From Camarhynchus parvulus (lineage: Eukaryota; Chordata; Aves; Passeriformes; Thraupidae), in the NCBI RefSeq assembly GCF_901933205.1, contig NC_044572.1:29412501-29476500 (forward strand): a DNA stretch of 64,000 nucleotides. Direction: 5' to 3'. A program made the translations under genes and the position numbers. The notes beneath the pieces are model-generated. The model did not search any database. It was not told the origin of the DNA and saw nothing but the letters and a program-made list of their open reading frames with translations. This document shows, piece after piece, positions 1 through 13,000 of this stretch; position 1 is the stretch's first letter; every line of letters begins with the position of its first letter.

Positions 1-860
1 TTTCCTTCCTTCCTTTTCTTATCCTGACCTACCAGTCTGGAATGCAGTTCACCTCTGAGCATTTTCAGATTTATCATTTTCAGAGAGGTTTGCATTGCAC
101 AACACACAACCAGGCTTACTTTGCTGCTCACAAAGATTGCACTGACAGCCAAAGACAGGAGCCACATCCAGCAGCGCCTGACCCTCCTGCACTTCACCCA
201 TGGTACATGCCCTTGTCTGCCAAAGGGGCACGACAGTTCTGGAATAACAAATTCTCATCTTGCCCTCAACATAGGCAGGAGCTGCAACTGCAAAGTTAAG
301 AAAACACTGCCCTGCAGCTGAGTCCCGTTTAGGCAAATCTGTGATTCTGTTGTTGCAGCCCTACGTGCCTCCGGCACATCCCTTTGCAGCAGGAATTACA
401 ATGAACCTTCTCCCACAAAGGCATCCCACCTGGTGACTCTGCTGAGAGATAGCCACTTTTTGCAGGGTTAGGTTTCAGACAGGTAACAGTTTTTCAGCTT
501 CCTTGTCTGAATTTCTACACAGCACCACAGCCCTAAATGGAGCATACAGGAGAGAGGGACAAAACATAGTGTCCAAAAGAGGCCAAGTCTTTTTCTAGTC
601 CTGCAACAAAATCATTGTTTCAGGCTTATTGTGCTGTCATTGGATTCAGAGTGAGTACTCAAAGAGAGACTTTAAACTCTGAACTGCCCTTCAAAAGTGT
701 CCCTATTACCCCACGTACCACAGGCCTGTGGGTGCTTAAGCTGGAGTCACAACTAAATTCCAAAACATAGTGGGCATTAATGAGGATCATAATGTTCCCT
801 ACCAAATGGCAAGGGAGTTGAGCACAGCATAAATACACACTTAGAACTGCAGCACAATAA

Positions 861-890
861 AAATAATGATGATGATGATGATAATAATAA
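861..890. repeat. (GAT)n/(AAT)n microsatellite
   Basis: Trinucleotide run of GAT followed by AAT units, seen directly. Confidence 0.8.
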
Positions 891-3800
891 GCCCCTAGCA
901 TAACCAGCATGGTTATGTGTGAGTTAGCTGAAGATGGCTGGAGGGAGGAGATGCCGTGCATTCTTGAGTGCACTGCGAGGAAATTTCAGTCCCACTGACT
1001 TCGGTGGGGCTTCAGTGAGGCCACGTCTCTGCTGTGGAAAGGAGCTGCTGAACACAGAGTTGTGGGGTTCCTTGCTTTTTGTCTCTGAGCAACTCCTGGC
1101 AAAACCACTGGTTACTAAGTGAAAACAGACTTTTTCCAGTCACCAGGACTGTAATCCACCACATACCTGGATTTGGCTTTTTTTTCTTTCACTTTTTGTT
1201 GTTGCTGCCATTCTGATAGATTTGCAAATCTGGCTCCTTGACTAGGCGCTGACTTTACAAACCCTGGTTTGGCTACTGAAGCAGGGGAAGGGGGGTCTGG
1301 CCTTGGGACGGATCATCCCCCCTCCGTGGGATGGCTCTGCTTGCAGCCTGGCTCCAGCTAACAGGCAGCTCTCAGTGTCAGCCCAGCAGCTGCCATGCAG
1401 GAGGTCTGGCCCCTGGGGCAGCTGCTGCTCATCTGCCGGCAGCTGGCAGCGGAAGTCACATCTGTTTTCAGTCCCAGCTGTGAGCGGCTCGGAGGTGCCA
1501 AAGCCCAACTGCCTCAGTTCTCGATCCAGGAGCGAGGAAGCGTTTCTGATGCCAGACCACGGCCTGGCTTGCAAGGGAAGGGAGGGGGGGATCGTCCCTT
1601 TCGACCATGGTGGGCCAGGAGGAATGGAAAAAGAGTGACAAATACGGAGAGAAAGAATAAGCAACTGAAGTAGGGGAAAGGATGGGAAAAGAGCACAGGA
1701 GAAAACAGGAACAGCTGAAATGAAAAAGAAATATGAAATTTGAAGTGATCAGTCTGAGGCACAAAAACAAAGGAGGCAGAGTAATGAAAGAGATGCAGAA
1801 GTAACAACAAACAATGACCCGAGAGAGAGTTATCTAAAATGGCTGCTGAAGAGAGAAATGCCTTGTTGAGTTGCCATCTGAAATGCTCCTGAACCTGGAA
1901 AGCATTCCTGCCTGCAGCCCTTAGCCCATTGCCATTCAAGAGGTCTCCCCTGCAGGTTTTGCCATCTGGTGGAGCTCTGGTATATTCTCTCTTGCCTCCT
2001 TCTTCTCTATGCTATTTAAATTCACATCACTTTTTTCTTGTCCAAGTCTCTTGCTCTCTCATTTATCTTGGTAACTGTGTTATATAATTTGGTGTTGTGG
2101 CATTTTAACTGAATTATAATTTTAGTTTCTGAGACAGGAATAGGTGCAGGATGAAGGATAAGATCCATTTCAATCTAAATATTGAAAGCATACTTTAATT
2201 AACCTTAGAATAAATGTATTAAGAAATACCACTTTGCTCCCCACATTCGTGTTTGCAAGAGAAGTGACTTTATCACAAAAAGTATCTTCACAGTTGGGAC
2301 TGTTTCCTCAGCACAGGTGCTGAAATTGTGGTTTTTAGATCTCTAAGCTAATTGAGTATTCCTGGAAGAAATAATGAAGGAAAATGAATATTTAACAAGT
2401 GCTTTACAGCCTTGTCAATCAAAATCAAGCAACACTGGGAAAAAATGCAGTGTCCGTGACTGCTTCTTTTCCTTAGTGCTTGCCAGAAGCACAAGAAAAA
2501 CTGAATTCTGGTAAACAATTGGGCTGGGAAATGGGCTGAGGGAGACAGATGTCATAAAAAATTACCAGTCTGAAGCTGAAAGTGTGGGCACTGGGGCACA
2601 AAGATTTGAACCCATTTTCACCCTGCCTTTGCTATCTCACTGTAGGCACCCAAAGCAGGGCATTAGTCATCAAACTGTGTGCCTTTAGAGATTATTCAAA
2701 ATCAGGTGCAAATTGAATTGAGTTGGGCAGGAATAATCTTGCTGCAAACTCTGCTCTACAGGAACACTGTTAACATCAGCTTATTCTTGAACTCCCAAAC
2801 CTCCCTTGACAGCAATGAAGGGATTGGCTGCACATTGGTGGATGGTTGATAAGATGAACTACAATTTCTCATATCAAAGTTATGGATAAAGAGGAAGGAG
2901 ATACAAAATTTTAAAAAAATTGCAGGTGTCAAAGTGAATGTGCTCGTCTTGAGAAATAAAAGCCATCAAAAAGCAGTGAGAAGTGTAAAGTGTCCGAGGC
3001 AGGGAGAACAGAGCAACCAGAGTCTGACCCTTCTCTGGTGGAATGACCTACGGACAGGAGAAGTTGCTGTATTTTCAGAAATTGCCCATTGGAAACTTTA
3101 TGTCTTTGGAAGCTTCTCTTTGGATGGCACATAAAACAGCACTGTGGAGATGCTGACATTTTGATGTCACATAGAAATACAAATCTGAATACACCAAAGG
3201 CTCAATGGGATCCAAAACATTTTGGTCTGCAGCCTACATTAATTATTAAGATGAGCTCAATCAAAGTTGACTCTATTATGCCACTTATTCCAATAGGTAA
3301 CATCTCACTTTCTTTCTCATTGCTTTTCGGTATAGTTTTGGGGTGTTGGGGTTTTTTTGTTAATAATGTCACCATCTTCTGTCCTTTTCATTTCTTTCTT
3401 CGTCAGAGGACCATCAAGCCTCTATTTTTTTCAAGCTAGGTTGTCTGAAAAGCTAAACAAAAAAAGACTGAATAGAAAATCTTCTTCCTAACTGACTGAA
3501 GACAAAGTAATACAGATTTCAGATTTCGCATGAAGTGGGTTAGTTTCACTATACAAATCTAATTCACTCAACTTTGCATTTTTGAAAAGCATTTCTTGGG
3601 CCACATTTTGCATTCTCTTTTCTGATGAACACTACGCAAGGAATACTAATTAGAGTGCTTAAAGAGTAAGGTAAGCAAGGCTGGCAGAGTCTGAGCTTCT
3701 ATTTACTTTCTGTTATCTCTGTCCAAATGTTCAAAGCAATTTGGGTGGTGACTGATTCACTAGTTAAATTCAAAACAGCATGTGTGTAGAAAAGGCTGCC

Positions 3801-5207
3801 AAGTTTCTCATGTATACTGCTATTTGTGAGAAGCTATGCACAGACAAAAAACAATCAGCCAGTTTCTTAATTTCATTTTATATCTTTATTCCCATTGTAA
3901 GTACTAACAATCACCCAAAAACCATTTAAATTTGGTTTGGACACACAATAGCATTAATCACAGCCTAGTTTCTTTTTTTTTACTGCAGTTTTAGTATTTT
4001 GTGATCTGTTTTAGTAGTTCTGTTGTTGGTGTATTTGCTTCCAGCAAAATGGACTTCTCAATGTTTGTAGATTATTTTAAAAGATTGTTAAAGATTAAAA
4101 AGCCATAATGCAATGATTAACAGTACATTAATAAAGCTTATTATCTTCCATTTAGGATTAGTACTAAGTATATTGGATGACCCAAAACTTACTTTTTCTT
4201 GTGCATTGTCTGTTCTCCTTTCAAAAATAAATCCATAAACAACTAAACAACTATAATATAGATTTTTTTTATTACAGCACTTCATTGCGGTATCATTTTT
4301 AATTGGATTGAAATCCTCTTAGGAGAATGAGGTAAATAAAACAACCCTAAAAATAAAAGCTCTGTTTAAGCAAATGATGTTGCACACAAACCAATGTTAA
4401 TACAGCATCACAATGTATAAATCAGAGTGGATAGAAAACTTGAAGGGTTTTATAAATTCACCTTCTTATTATTTGTGGAAAACACATCACAGATTGCATT
4501 TTTGTCTTCAAGCAAACAAGAATAACAAAATACAGTCAAAGAGACATCTTTCATCACGTCTTTTAAAAGCCTGTGGGACAAATTCCTTCATCAAATTTAT
4601 TAATGTAAAAGCACATTCAGAAAACTTATTTGTGAGAGCTGTCCTGTTAAATTATGAATACCAGTAATAAATTCTTTAGTTCTTCATTTATTTGTGTGCT
4701 CTGCGTATGAACAGACATGAATATCTGTATGAATAAAATATGCCTATTGTATAGCCATACACAGAGCTAATATGAATGCTTATGTTGTACAATGCCAGAA
4801 AAGGACAAATTATTAATCAAAGCAGAGAGAAGAAAGAAGCAAAGAAGAAAGCAGATGATGCACAAGAACTTTGTTAGTTATCTTTGCACGACTTGTGTGT
4901 GGAAGAAAATGTCTGCTTTGGATATAGAACCATCAGCTGACAAGTCTTTATTTTATTTTGGAAGAAGTTTGGAACCAAGATCAGCTTCTAAAAGGGATTT
5001 AAATCAGAGATATAAATAGTCATGTGAAGGGAAAGGGATCAAGCAGGGAGCTTGTTATCCTAAGCTTTGTCTGAGCACCAGAGGGAGAGGAACATGGTGG
5101 GAGTAAGGGGAAGGATGCTGTTTTTAGAGGGGAGCTTGCTGAACTGACAGTGATAGACTGAATCAGGGACTCACTGGACTCTTCTGGTGGGGGTACTTCT
5201 TCAAGAT

Positions 5208-5213
5208 TTTATT
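5208..5213 (-). promoter_or_regulatory. Possible polyadenylation signal (AATAAA)
   Basis: Plus-strand TTTATT is the nearest AATAAA on the gene strand after the stop at 6246, implying a 3' UTR of about 1 kb. Two overlapping AATAAA also occur at 4947-4957 and another at 3885-3890, so the true end cannot be chosen from sequence alone. Confidence 0.2.
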
Positions 5214-6245
5214 CCAGCCATATCAAATATGTAAAACACTAGCCTAACCCCTTCACAAATTGCAGGAGAGACAAAATTCCTGGGTTTAATGCATAGGGAA
5301 AGACACATGTTTTCAGGGACACTGCTTGTACTGCTCTTAGTGGTTGTGATACCTGGAGAAACTCCACATAATAACCATTCACCATTCACCATTTCATCTT
5401 GCTGTCCCAATGGTCCACACTTGACTACCAATGCAGAGTATCTCTGAACTCATAATGCTTGCTCTCCTTGCTGCTATTTACTACATACCTCTGCTAACCA
5501 GCAAGAGATAAGAATTGTATTCTTATGCAATAATTAACAGATTCTTCCTATTTCAGTGGAGCTACAGGAGCTCTGAACCATGGCACATGGGCACTGGAAG
5601 AAGTGCAGCACCACAGAGGCTACAGCCAGAGCACACTGCATCCGGAAAACTGGGGCTTAGCACCTCCTTGTATCCATGCGTATCTTTTCTTTGATTTGAG
5701 GTTACCTTCATTCCACAGAGAACAGGTACCTGACCTTTCCAATACTTTCTGCAATATGCATTTCTCTTTATGGCAGGAAAGCCACACTCTGTAAGGAACT
5801 CTACATTCACTAATAGGTGTTACAGCAGCAATTTTAAAATAATTTCACATAAAGTAGATGAGCTGTGCTTTAGGATTAATTTATCTGAAATAAAACTTAA
5901 TTCATGCAGTCCTAAAGTACAACACGCACACATACTTAAAGACCATTTTGCATGAATGCTTTGGTGTCCTCTGTGCACCTTTGAAATGATCAGTACCTTG
6001 AAAAACATTTCAGTATCATTCCTCACAGTATATACCCAGTGTATCTCAGAATTATTTGTATTTCCTTTTACACTTTATACATAATATTAGACTTGTACTT
6101 TAAATATCAAAAATATGCTATTAAATGATCTTAATAATAAATGGCATAAATCCAGAGTTTTCAACAAAGAATAAAATTACTTAAGACCTTTGGTGAACAG
6201 ATGATGAAAGCTAACATTTCCAAAAGCTACACATGATTTATGGTC

Positions 6246-6350
6246 TTATGCTACCAACAGTTGGCCAATAAGTTCTGGGTTTCTGTCCTTTATCAATGCC
6301 ATGATAAGAGCAGCAGCAGAATTTACTGTCTCCTGAAGCAGCAAAGGGTC
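6246..6350 (-). CDS. Terminal coding exon with stop codon
   Basis: Acceptor ...ttttctttttgttccag is strong. Phase 0 gives 34 residues, DPLLLQETVNSAAALIMALI then KDRNPELIGQLLVA, followed by TAA at 6246-6248. The segment looks like an amphipathic helix, a charged loop (KDRNPE) and a short final helix. No good donor precedes the stop, so this is taken as the last coding exon. The frame starting with two bases is also open but gives a Cys/Ser-rich sequence unlike a protein end. Function unknown; the link to the upstream exons rests on phase only. Confidence 0.6.
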   Translation of the reverse strand, partial: DPLLLQETVNSAAALIMALIKDRNPELIGQLLVA

Positions 6351-7683
6351 CTGGAACAAAAAGAAAAGGAAAAATGAGGGAGTAGGGAAAACAATGCATT
6401 TACAAAAGTGGAAAAAGTAAATATTTAAAAACAATTTTCAATTATGCCAAAATACCATATCATTGCTGGAGAAGCAAAGCTCTTTATTAGAAGAAGAACT
6501 TCTAAAACTTTTATTTTAAGGAAGTGCACTTTCATGGTAACAACCGTTTTCTCCAATCTCCTTGATGCAAAACTGCTAAAATTCCATCTACTCAGAGACC
6601 ACCAAAAAACTTGATTCTGTCACTGGCTATCTAACTGAATTTTAAAATCTAAAAGGGAGTAAAATTTTTGGGGTTGAGAACATGGCAAAAAATACAGGAT
6701 TTAATCGACTGGCAGAGTTAAAGACCTGCAACTTTAGGCACCTACTGAGTCCCATCTGTAGTCTACCAACTACTTGAATTCACAAAGGCATTTAAGCACT
6801 GGGATTTCAATGGTTTAGGCTGATTTTTTACCAAATAACTTCCAAAAGTAGTCTGGTTTTGATAGGCAAGTATAGAAACCAACGCAGGAAACAGCAATAA
6901 AATGAGACTGATTCTATTTTGCTAATTGAGCACTCCAGCTCATATTTGAAAGATTCTTTTGTCTAATTACCAAGTTTTCTTAATTGTATGGACTATAAAA
7001 TGTTGGCCTCTTGCTACCAGTAAGACTTCCATTTGTGCACTGGGAAAATAGCAATAGGTGTAGTCAGACATGGAGACATCCCTGAAGTGAGAAATAGGAG
7101 AGAACAATTTCTGTGAAGCAACAGTGAAGAAAGGTCTACAAAACTCTAGGGTAGGGGGAATCTACAAAGAGAAATCAAGAGCTGTTCTCCATAGCCATGA
7201 TGGATAAAACAATAGGTTTTATCCATCAATTTATTACATTTATTCCATGATGGAAGCAATAGATAAGGACTAGTATACAATGGAAGAGATTATTGGACAC
7301 ATCAAGGAAACTCATCATGAGGGTCCTATAACATAAGACTCACATCCATGTAAAATGTGATACAATGTGATAGAGCTTCCTGCCTTGGGTAGGATGATGG
7401 AGCAGTTTGATTCCACATCTTTTCACCTCTTTTTTTAAGATGCTGCATGAAGGAAGAATTTATAGAGAACACTTAAGAAATTTGGACGAACAGACAAAGA
7501 CAAAACCATTTCCACAACTTATACAAAAACACAATACCAAAACTTGCTCTTTAATAAATAAGGCAACAGCTGAAGGGACCTGCCTATTCAGCTAGCACAG
7601 AGGGGAACTGGAGACTAAGAAGTTGCAGTTGAAGAAGAAAAAGCTGAATGGGAAAAGGTGTCCCTGAAACATTCTCAGCAAGG

Positions 7684-8151
7684 AAACAGGTCCAGAGGAG
7701 AGCCACAAAAAATGATGAGAGGGCTGGAGCACCTCCCATCCTATGAAGAAGAGCAAAAAGGGTTGGGGTTGTTTTCTTGGAGAAGGGATGGCCCTGGGGT
7801 GACCTTATTGCAGCCTTTCAGCACTTAAAGAGGGCCTACAAGAAAGATGGGGTCAGACCTTTTAGTAGGGTCTGTAGTGACAGGGCAAGGGGCATGGTTT
7901 AAACTAAAATAGAGTCAATTCAGACTAGATAAAGGGAAGAAAGTTTTTATGATGGGCAGGTAAAACAATAGAACAGTTTTCTTAGAGAGGTGGTGGATGC
8001 CCCATCCCTCGAGACATCCAAGGTCAGGTTGGTCAGGGCTCTGAGCCATCTGATCTAGTTGAAGATGTCCCTGCTTACTGCAGAGGGGTTTGAATAGGCA
8101 ACTAACCTTTCAAGGACCCTTCCAAACCAAACTATTCTATGATTCTATGAT
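7684..8151 (+). mobile_element. CR1 LINE 3' fragment
   Basis: 5'-truncated CR1 copy. It has the typical avian CR1 layout: 'caggtccagaggagagccac', 'cttggagaaggg', a gap-rich middle, 'ccatccctcgagacatccaagg' and the diagnostic end 'ctattctatgattctatga'. It is plus-oriented, antisense to the host gene. The reading frame is decayed. The 3' octamer-like end marks the element terminus. Confidence 0.88.
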
Positions 8152-9963
8152 AATGCTCTTATTAACTTTTTTACTTATGTAAATTAAATTAAACATGCCA
8201 GAGAGGTAACTGGGTTGAATTAGAAATAGCTAGTTTATAATTGATTTTTTTATCATTCTTGAAAAGATTATTTTTTTATTTGCCTAGCATTTTGTCATAA
8301 ATATCAAATAAGTAAATTACAATTTGCAACCTCGCAAAAGATTACACTCCTCACAAATTCATGTTATATATTCCAATCTGCAGTAAAATTATTTATTAGA
8401 GTTCTAAAAAACTGAGGTAAAATAAAAACGTTCATGACATATGCCTTGCTCGAGTGACGCCTTTTCAGTTAAACAAGGAGTGCAGAAGTCTGCTGAGGTC
8501 CTGCTCCTTCAGAACCTTTTGTCATGGGCCAAGGGTGCAAAGGCAAACTCGGAATTCAGTACTCTGGTTCGGCAGGGCGCTCACTCCCTCATTTCCCATG
8601 GACATGAGGTGCTGGATAAAGCACAAGGAGAGTGGAAGACACGCGCACACCCACTCAGATGGCAAACACTGCAGCTGCTTTCAAAATCCAGCAACACAGC
8701 TCTTGCTATTCAGCAATGCCAAATCTTGTGCCCTTCATCACTTTTTGTTCAATTTATCTCAAGAAGCACTTCACAATTACAGACACTGTCTTCCAAATGG
8801 GCTTCCAGCCATATCTGAAGTTGGCTGGAGGTGTATAGTATTTTTTTTCCATTTCACAAAAAAAAATAAAATACACCTGGCCCAGAATGCTCTTAATGTT
8901 TCTCCCAATAAATCTTTCCACATCCTCTGTTGCTTACTGGATTCAGTACACATTCCTTTGCAGTAATAAATTATTAAAGTCTCTGAACATAAAAGCAAGC
9001 AAGAGAAAGAAATTTAACTTTCACAGGAGAGATTGAAAGTGACACCCTAAGATTCCTTTAGACTGAAAAAAGCCTTTTCTAAAGCTAAATCTAAGGCTTT
9101 AGTGCTAATTTCCATGTTCTTAAGGAAAGACATGCAAAGAGTTATGAGTAATATTTGGAAGGCAGGCAATGTGGCAGAATAATGTGTACAGAAACCTGCA
9201 TGCAGAAGTGGTCTAAAAACTACTGAAATTGACTGCTGAATTGAAATTGGTTCAAAACCAGAAACATAGTAAGTACACAACACAAATTAGAACTGCAAGC
9301 TCTACAGTTACTTCACTTCTAATAATCCGATTATTAATACCATCATTATAACTCTTCAGGAAACCTACTGGCCCCTGTGTAGGATTGGTCTGTTTTGTGG
9401 AAATAACCAAAAGTGTTTTTCTTTAAAGGAATATATGTCATCTCATTTAGGAAAACACATGTAATAGAAAATATATTCTTATTTTAAATACAGTTCCAGT
9501 TGATGGTTTAACTACCTCATGAAGTACATACTGAGGATTTCAATAAGGCAGTCCTCTAAAGCACTTATCATAGGGGTTATTAATTTTAGATTTGTGCTAA
9601 TGGTCCTTCCCAGTAACATTATCACATTCTGATCTCAGGGTCACTCATTCACTGAAGAGTGTCCAGCACCTGGGCCCAGGAGCCAGCCTCTGAGTGCAGG
9701 AGAAATCAGTGCCACAGAAATCAAGTATGTGCTGACTGCAACTTGCTTTACTCTCACAGCCACAGTCTCACTGGAAGCAGGTAGTAAATAACACAATGAA
9801 CTGGACTCCTCCAGGAATTTCAATTTGTCTATCCTGTATCTTTCTGAGAATCAAGACTCACTCTTATGATAAGAATCATTATTGTAGTATCTGATGGTCA
9901 CTGCCTGGGCATAACTTAAAACTTTTGTTGATCATTTCTAGTCATTATCACAACCACCCACCC

Positions 9964-9964
<1 letters not shown>

Positions 9965-10003
<39 letters not shown>
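9965..10003. repeat. Uninterrupted A39 run
   Basis: 39 consecutive A on the plus strand after a C-rich lead (accacccacccc). On the gene strand it is a T run inside the long intron. No retrocopied gene body is recognisable upstream. Confidence 0.95.
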
Positions 10004-10006
<3 letters not shown>

Positions 10007-13000
10007 AGAAAAAAACTTCTTAGCAAAAATTTTAGCTATGAAAGGTAACACATTGTTCAATGACTGATGAAACAGCTAAACTATATTTTAGGTATTCTTT
10101 CTCATTTCAAAATCCTGCTAGGACTTTATTTTATTTTAGGCCATCACTCTGCCTGTAAGTAGTTCTTTTCAACATAATGTGAACACCAGAAACTGTTCTA
10201 AAGAAAATTAAAAAGAAATAATTCAACAACCCAGGAAAGGAAAAAAAATCCTACGCATCTTTATTAATTTAAAGTTAAACAAACAAGTGAACACTTCAAG
10301 TCCCCTGACTATACCCTTAAACACTCATGGTTTTGACACTGCAATGTTATTTCTGGCAACAATGCTGATTACAGCTGATAGTGCCTACAGGGAAGCTTCA
10401 ATAAGGATGCCAGGACAAACTTAATCTACCACACCTAACTCCATTGCACATACAGGCCTCCAAACTTCTTTTATATTCAATGGCATAGCACTAAATCTTT
10501 CAAAAATCTCCTTATTAGTTGCAGGAAGTCAAATAATCAAGTAGAACCACGTCCTCACATGTTTAATTGCCTGTCGTGTTTGCCTATATTGTAACCAGGA
10601 TAAAAGCCAGGATGTCAGAGCAGGAGGATCAATACAAATCCTCCTCTCCTGCAGCGCCGAGAGCTCTCGCCCGTTCCTGCCCACCCACTGCTCAGCACTG
10701 CCAGTCCCAGGCACAGAACACCCTTCAGCATGCCAGGCAGTGACTGCACAGCCCTGCACACACTGCACTGAGCTAACAGGAGTAGTTCTTTCCCTCATTA
10801 AAGAAATCCTTAAAAAGGACTGTGACCTTTGAAGACTTGGAGGCAGTAATGACTTTAATGGATTAATAACTGAAGTTCCACATGATCAACTGGTGTGCCA
10901 CAAACTCCCCTCAAACCACTGTCTATTCATTTCATCCAGTTGATTAAAATGATTCCCCTGTAAAAAGAAAAACCACCCCCCAAACATTTCTTAGCCATTA
11001 ATAAATAGAAATTTTTATTGTTTGAACAGATTATTAACTACATTTGTAAGCTAAACCCAAAAGTTTTACCACTTTATATTTATGTACTTTGGAAAAGAAA
11101 GTATTCAGAAACACTGCCAATGTTATAAACCATAAATCCACATAACAGCACTTTGATTCCAAAATAAAATATCTACTTTGTCTGTTATTAAATAGCAAAA
11201 ATATTCCAATGTAACCATATTGTGTGATGGCTGTAACTCATACTCAGAAATTATTTGATGTAGATTATCTGACTGTAGGGGTTCTCTGGTCTGCAGATTA
11301 AGACTGGGAATGGCTACAGGGACAGAGTTAAAGTTGTGTTTGGAATATGTAATCTGATATTTTACAAATATGCATTTATTTAAGAAACTGTAAGGATATC
11401 TGAATACTTACTGACATTTCCCTTACAATTCATTTTCTTGCTTCAATCTGTTTAGGATTTACTTTTTTTTCCCCAACTGAAACTTCACATGTAGGTATTT
11501 TAATTTACATATGTACTAGTTCAGTTTAAGAATAGTTTGAAAAACACACCTACCCTTTTCAGCTCAAAGCCTCTGCAGGTATCACCTCTGTCTTGTACTG
11601 CCGAAATAATAAAACTGCTGTGTTCCATTATTTACACTCTGTCTTGCACTAATATTATTTGACATTCCATTAAATAGTGTTTTAAAATTAATAGAATTGT
11701 ATAGTCCTGATTATATGGCTGACAGAAAGCCTGAGAACAGGATTTAAAGACACTGCTAAACTTAGGCAATATCCGTATGAACATGGTTATGTTTGCACCA
11801 GGAACACAAAGAGGGCCGGAGCATGTGCTGGCACGCAGGCATGCTCCTGCCCTTGCTGTTCCATTGTAAGCCTGCTCCCTGGCATAGTTTTGGCTCCTGA
11901 CAGCTAACATGTTTCCAGACAATGGCTGGGCACGGTTCAGGGGACAGCACAGGCCAAGGAATGCTCCCAAGGGACAGGCTGAATGAGGCCACCCTCTTTT
12001 GGGAAGCGAGAATGTAGCCATATGGGGATGAGGCATGCTGTGCCTTTTAGCCCTAGGACAAGAGAACCATCCCTGGCCTGTTTTTCTTACAGTATGGATA
12101 CAGCCTACATACCACCGGGAAGTGACATTTGAGCCTTTCTGTCCCTACCAGATGCATCAAGAATACACAGAGCCACAATCAAACAGTGCCTCCCAGACTG
12201 AGGCACAAATTCCACGTTGCTACCACATAAGCACGGTCATTAAAAAAACAAAAACTAACTACTCTGTAGACACCTTTCCCACTAAAACAGAGAAGGAGAG
12301 AGGGATGAACCACACTACAAGACAGTAACTGTGCTGTACTGCACATTCTTGCTTAGGGAAAAAGGCTGGAGCCAACAGAAGGAACTTGTGCCCCCTGCTC
12401 CTTTTCACAGTGTGGGTATGGGTGCACACCAGGTACACCAGGAGACATGGGCCAGTGCCTGTTCTGGGAAGCATCTTGCAAAGGACTATGGTGGCAGTAC
12501 AAGAGGAGCTGCTGCTAATTTAAAAGTCCATAGAATGCTGCAATCTATGCTAAGGCTATACCAGATCCCTCCAAAACTCACCTGACATCGCATACTGAGT
12601 GTTTCATCTGCTCCAAGAGAAACTGAGTGGAGAATCTAGCCTCCAAAACCTCAACACTTGAAATTTTCTTTTTCAATTAATACTTTCAATTGAAACAGTT
12701 GTTCTGAAGAGGGACTGAGGTTCTTCCACTACCAGAAATCAACGATCCAACATGGTTTGTTGTTTAATCACACCATGAGGAATTTATCTGTAGATTCACA
12801 AAGAAGCATTTTCTCCCCCTCAAGATATGTACTGGCATGCATCTACACATTAAAGCAACCTCCATTTCTGTAATAGTACAAATTAATCTGAGGTCTCCTT
12901 TCTTCTTAAAATGCTTCCACATCACATTTTTAATCCATGTGCCAAAGGATCTATTGATAAGTGTCATCTCATACATGATATCAATGCAACAATTAATCTC

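Larger units (their letters stand above)
1..6245. other. 3' flank of the gene, no recognised gene
   Basis: No exon chain, RNA gene or clear transposon is visible. The first bases are a pyrimidine-rich CCTT repeat. A G+C-richer patch at about 1240-1640 carries overlapping open frames on both strands (up to 141 codons) with no recognisable protein and no splice partners. Part of 5.2-6.2 kb may be 3' UTR of the minus-strand gene. Confidence 0.5.

Noticed and set aside
1242..1939. Overlapping open frames of about 140 codons on both strands
   Set aside because: Open because the patch is G+C-richer; low-complexity Phe/Leu/Ser text from a purine/pyrimidine-biased stretch; no homology recognised.
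8441..8966. Overlapping 125- and 170-codon plus-strand open frames
   Set aside because: Different frames of the same stretch, no recognisable motif, no promoter or splice context, and composition like the surrounding intron.
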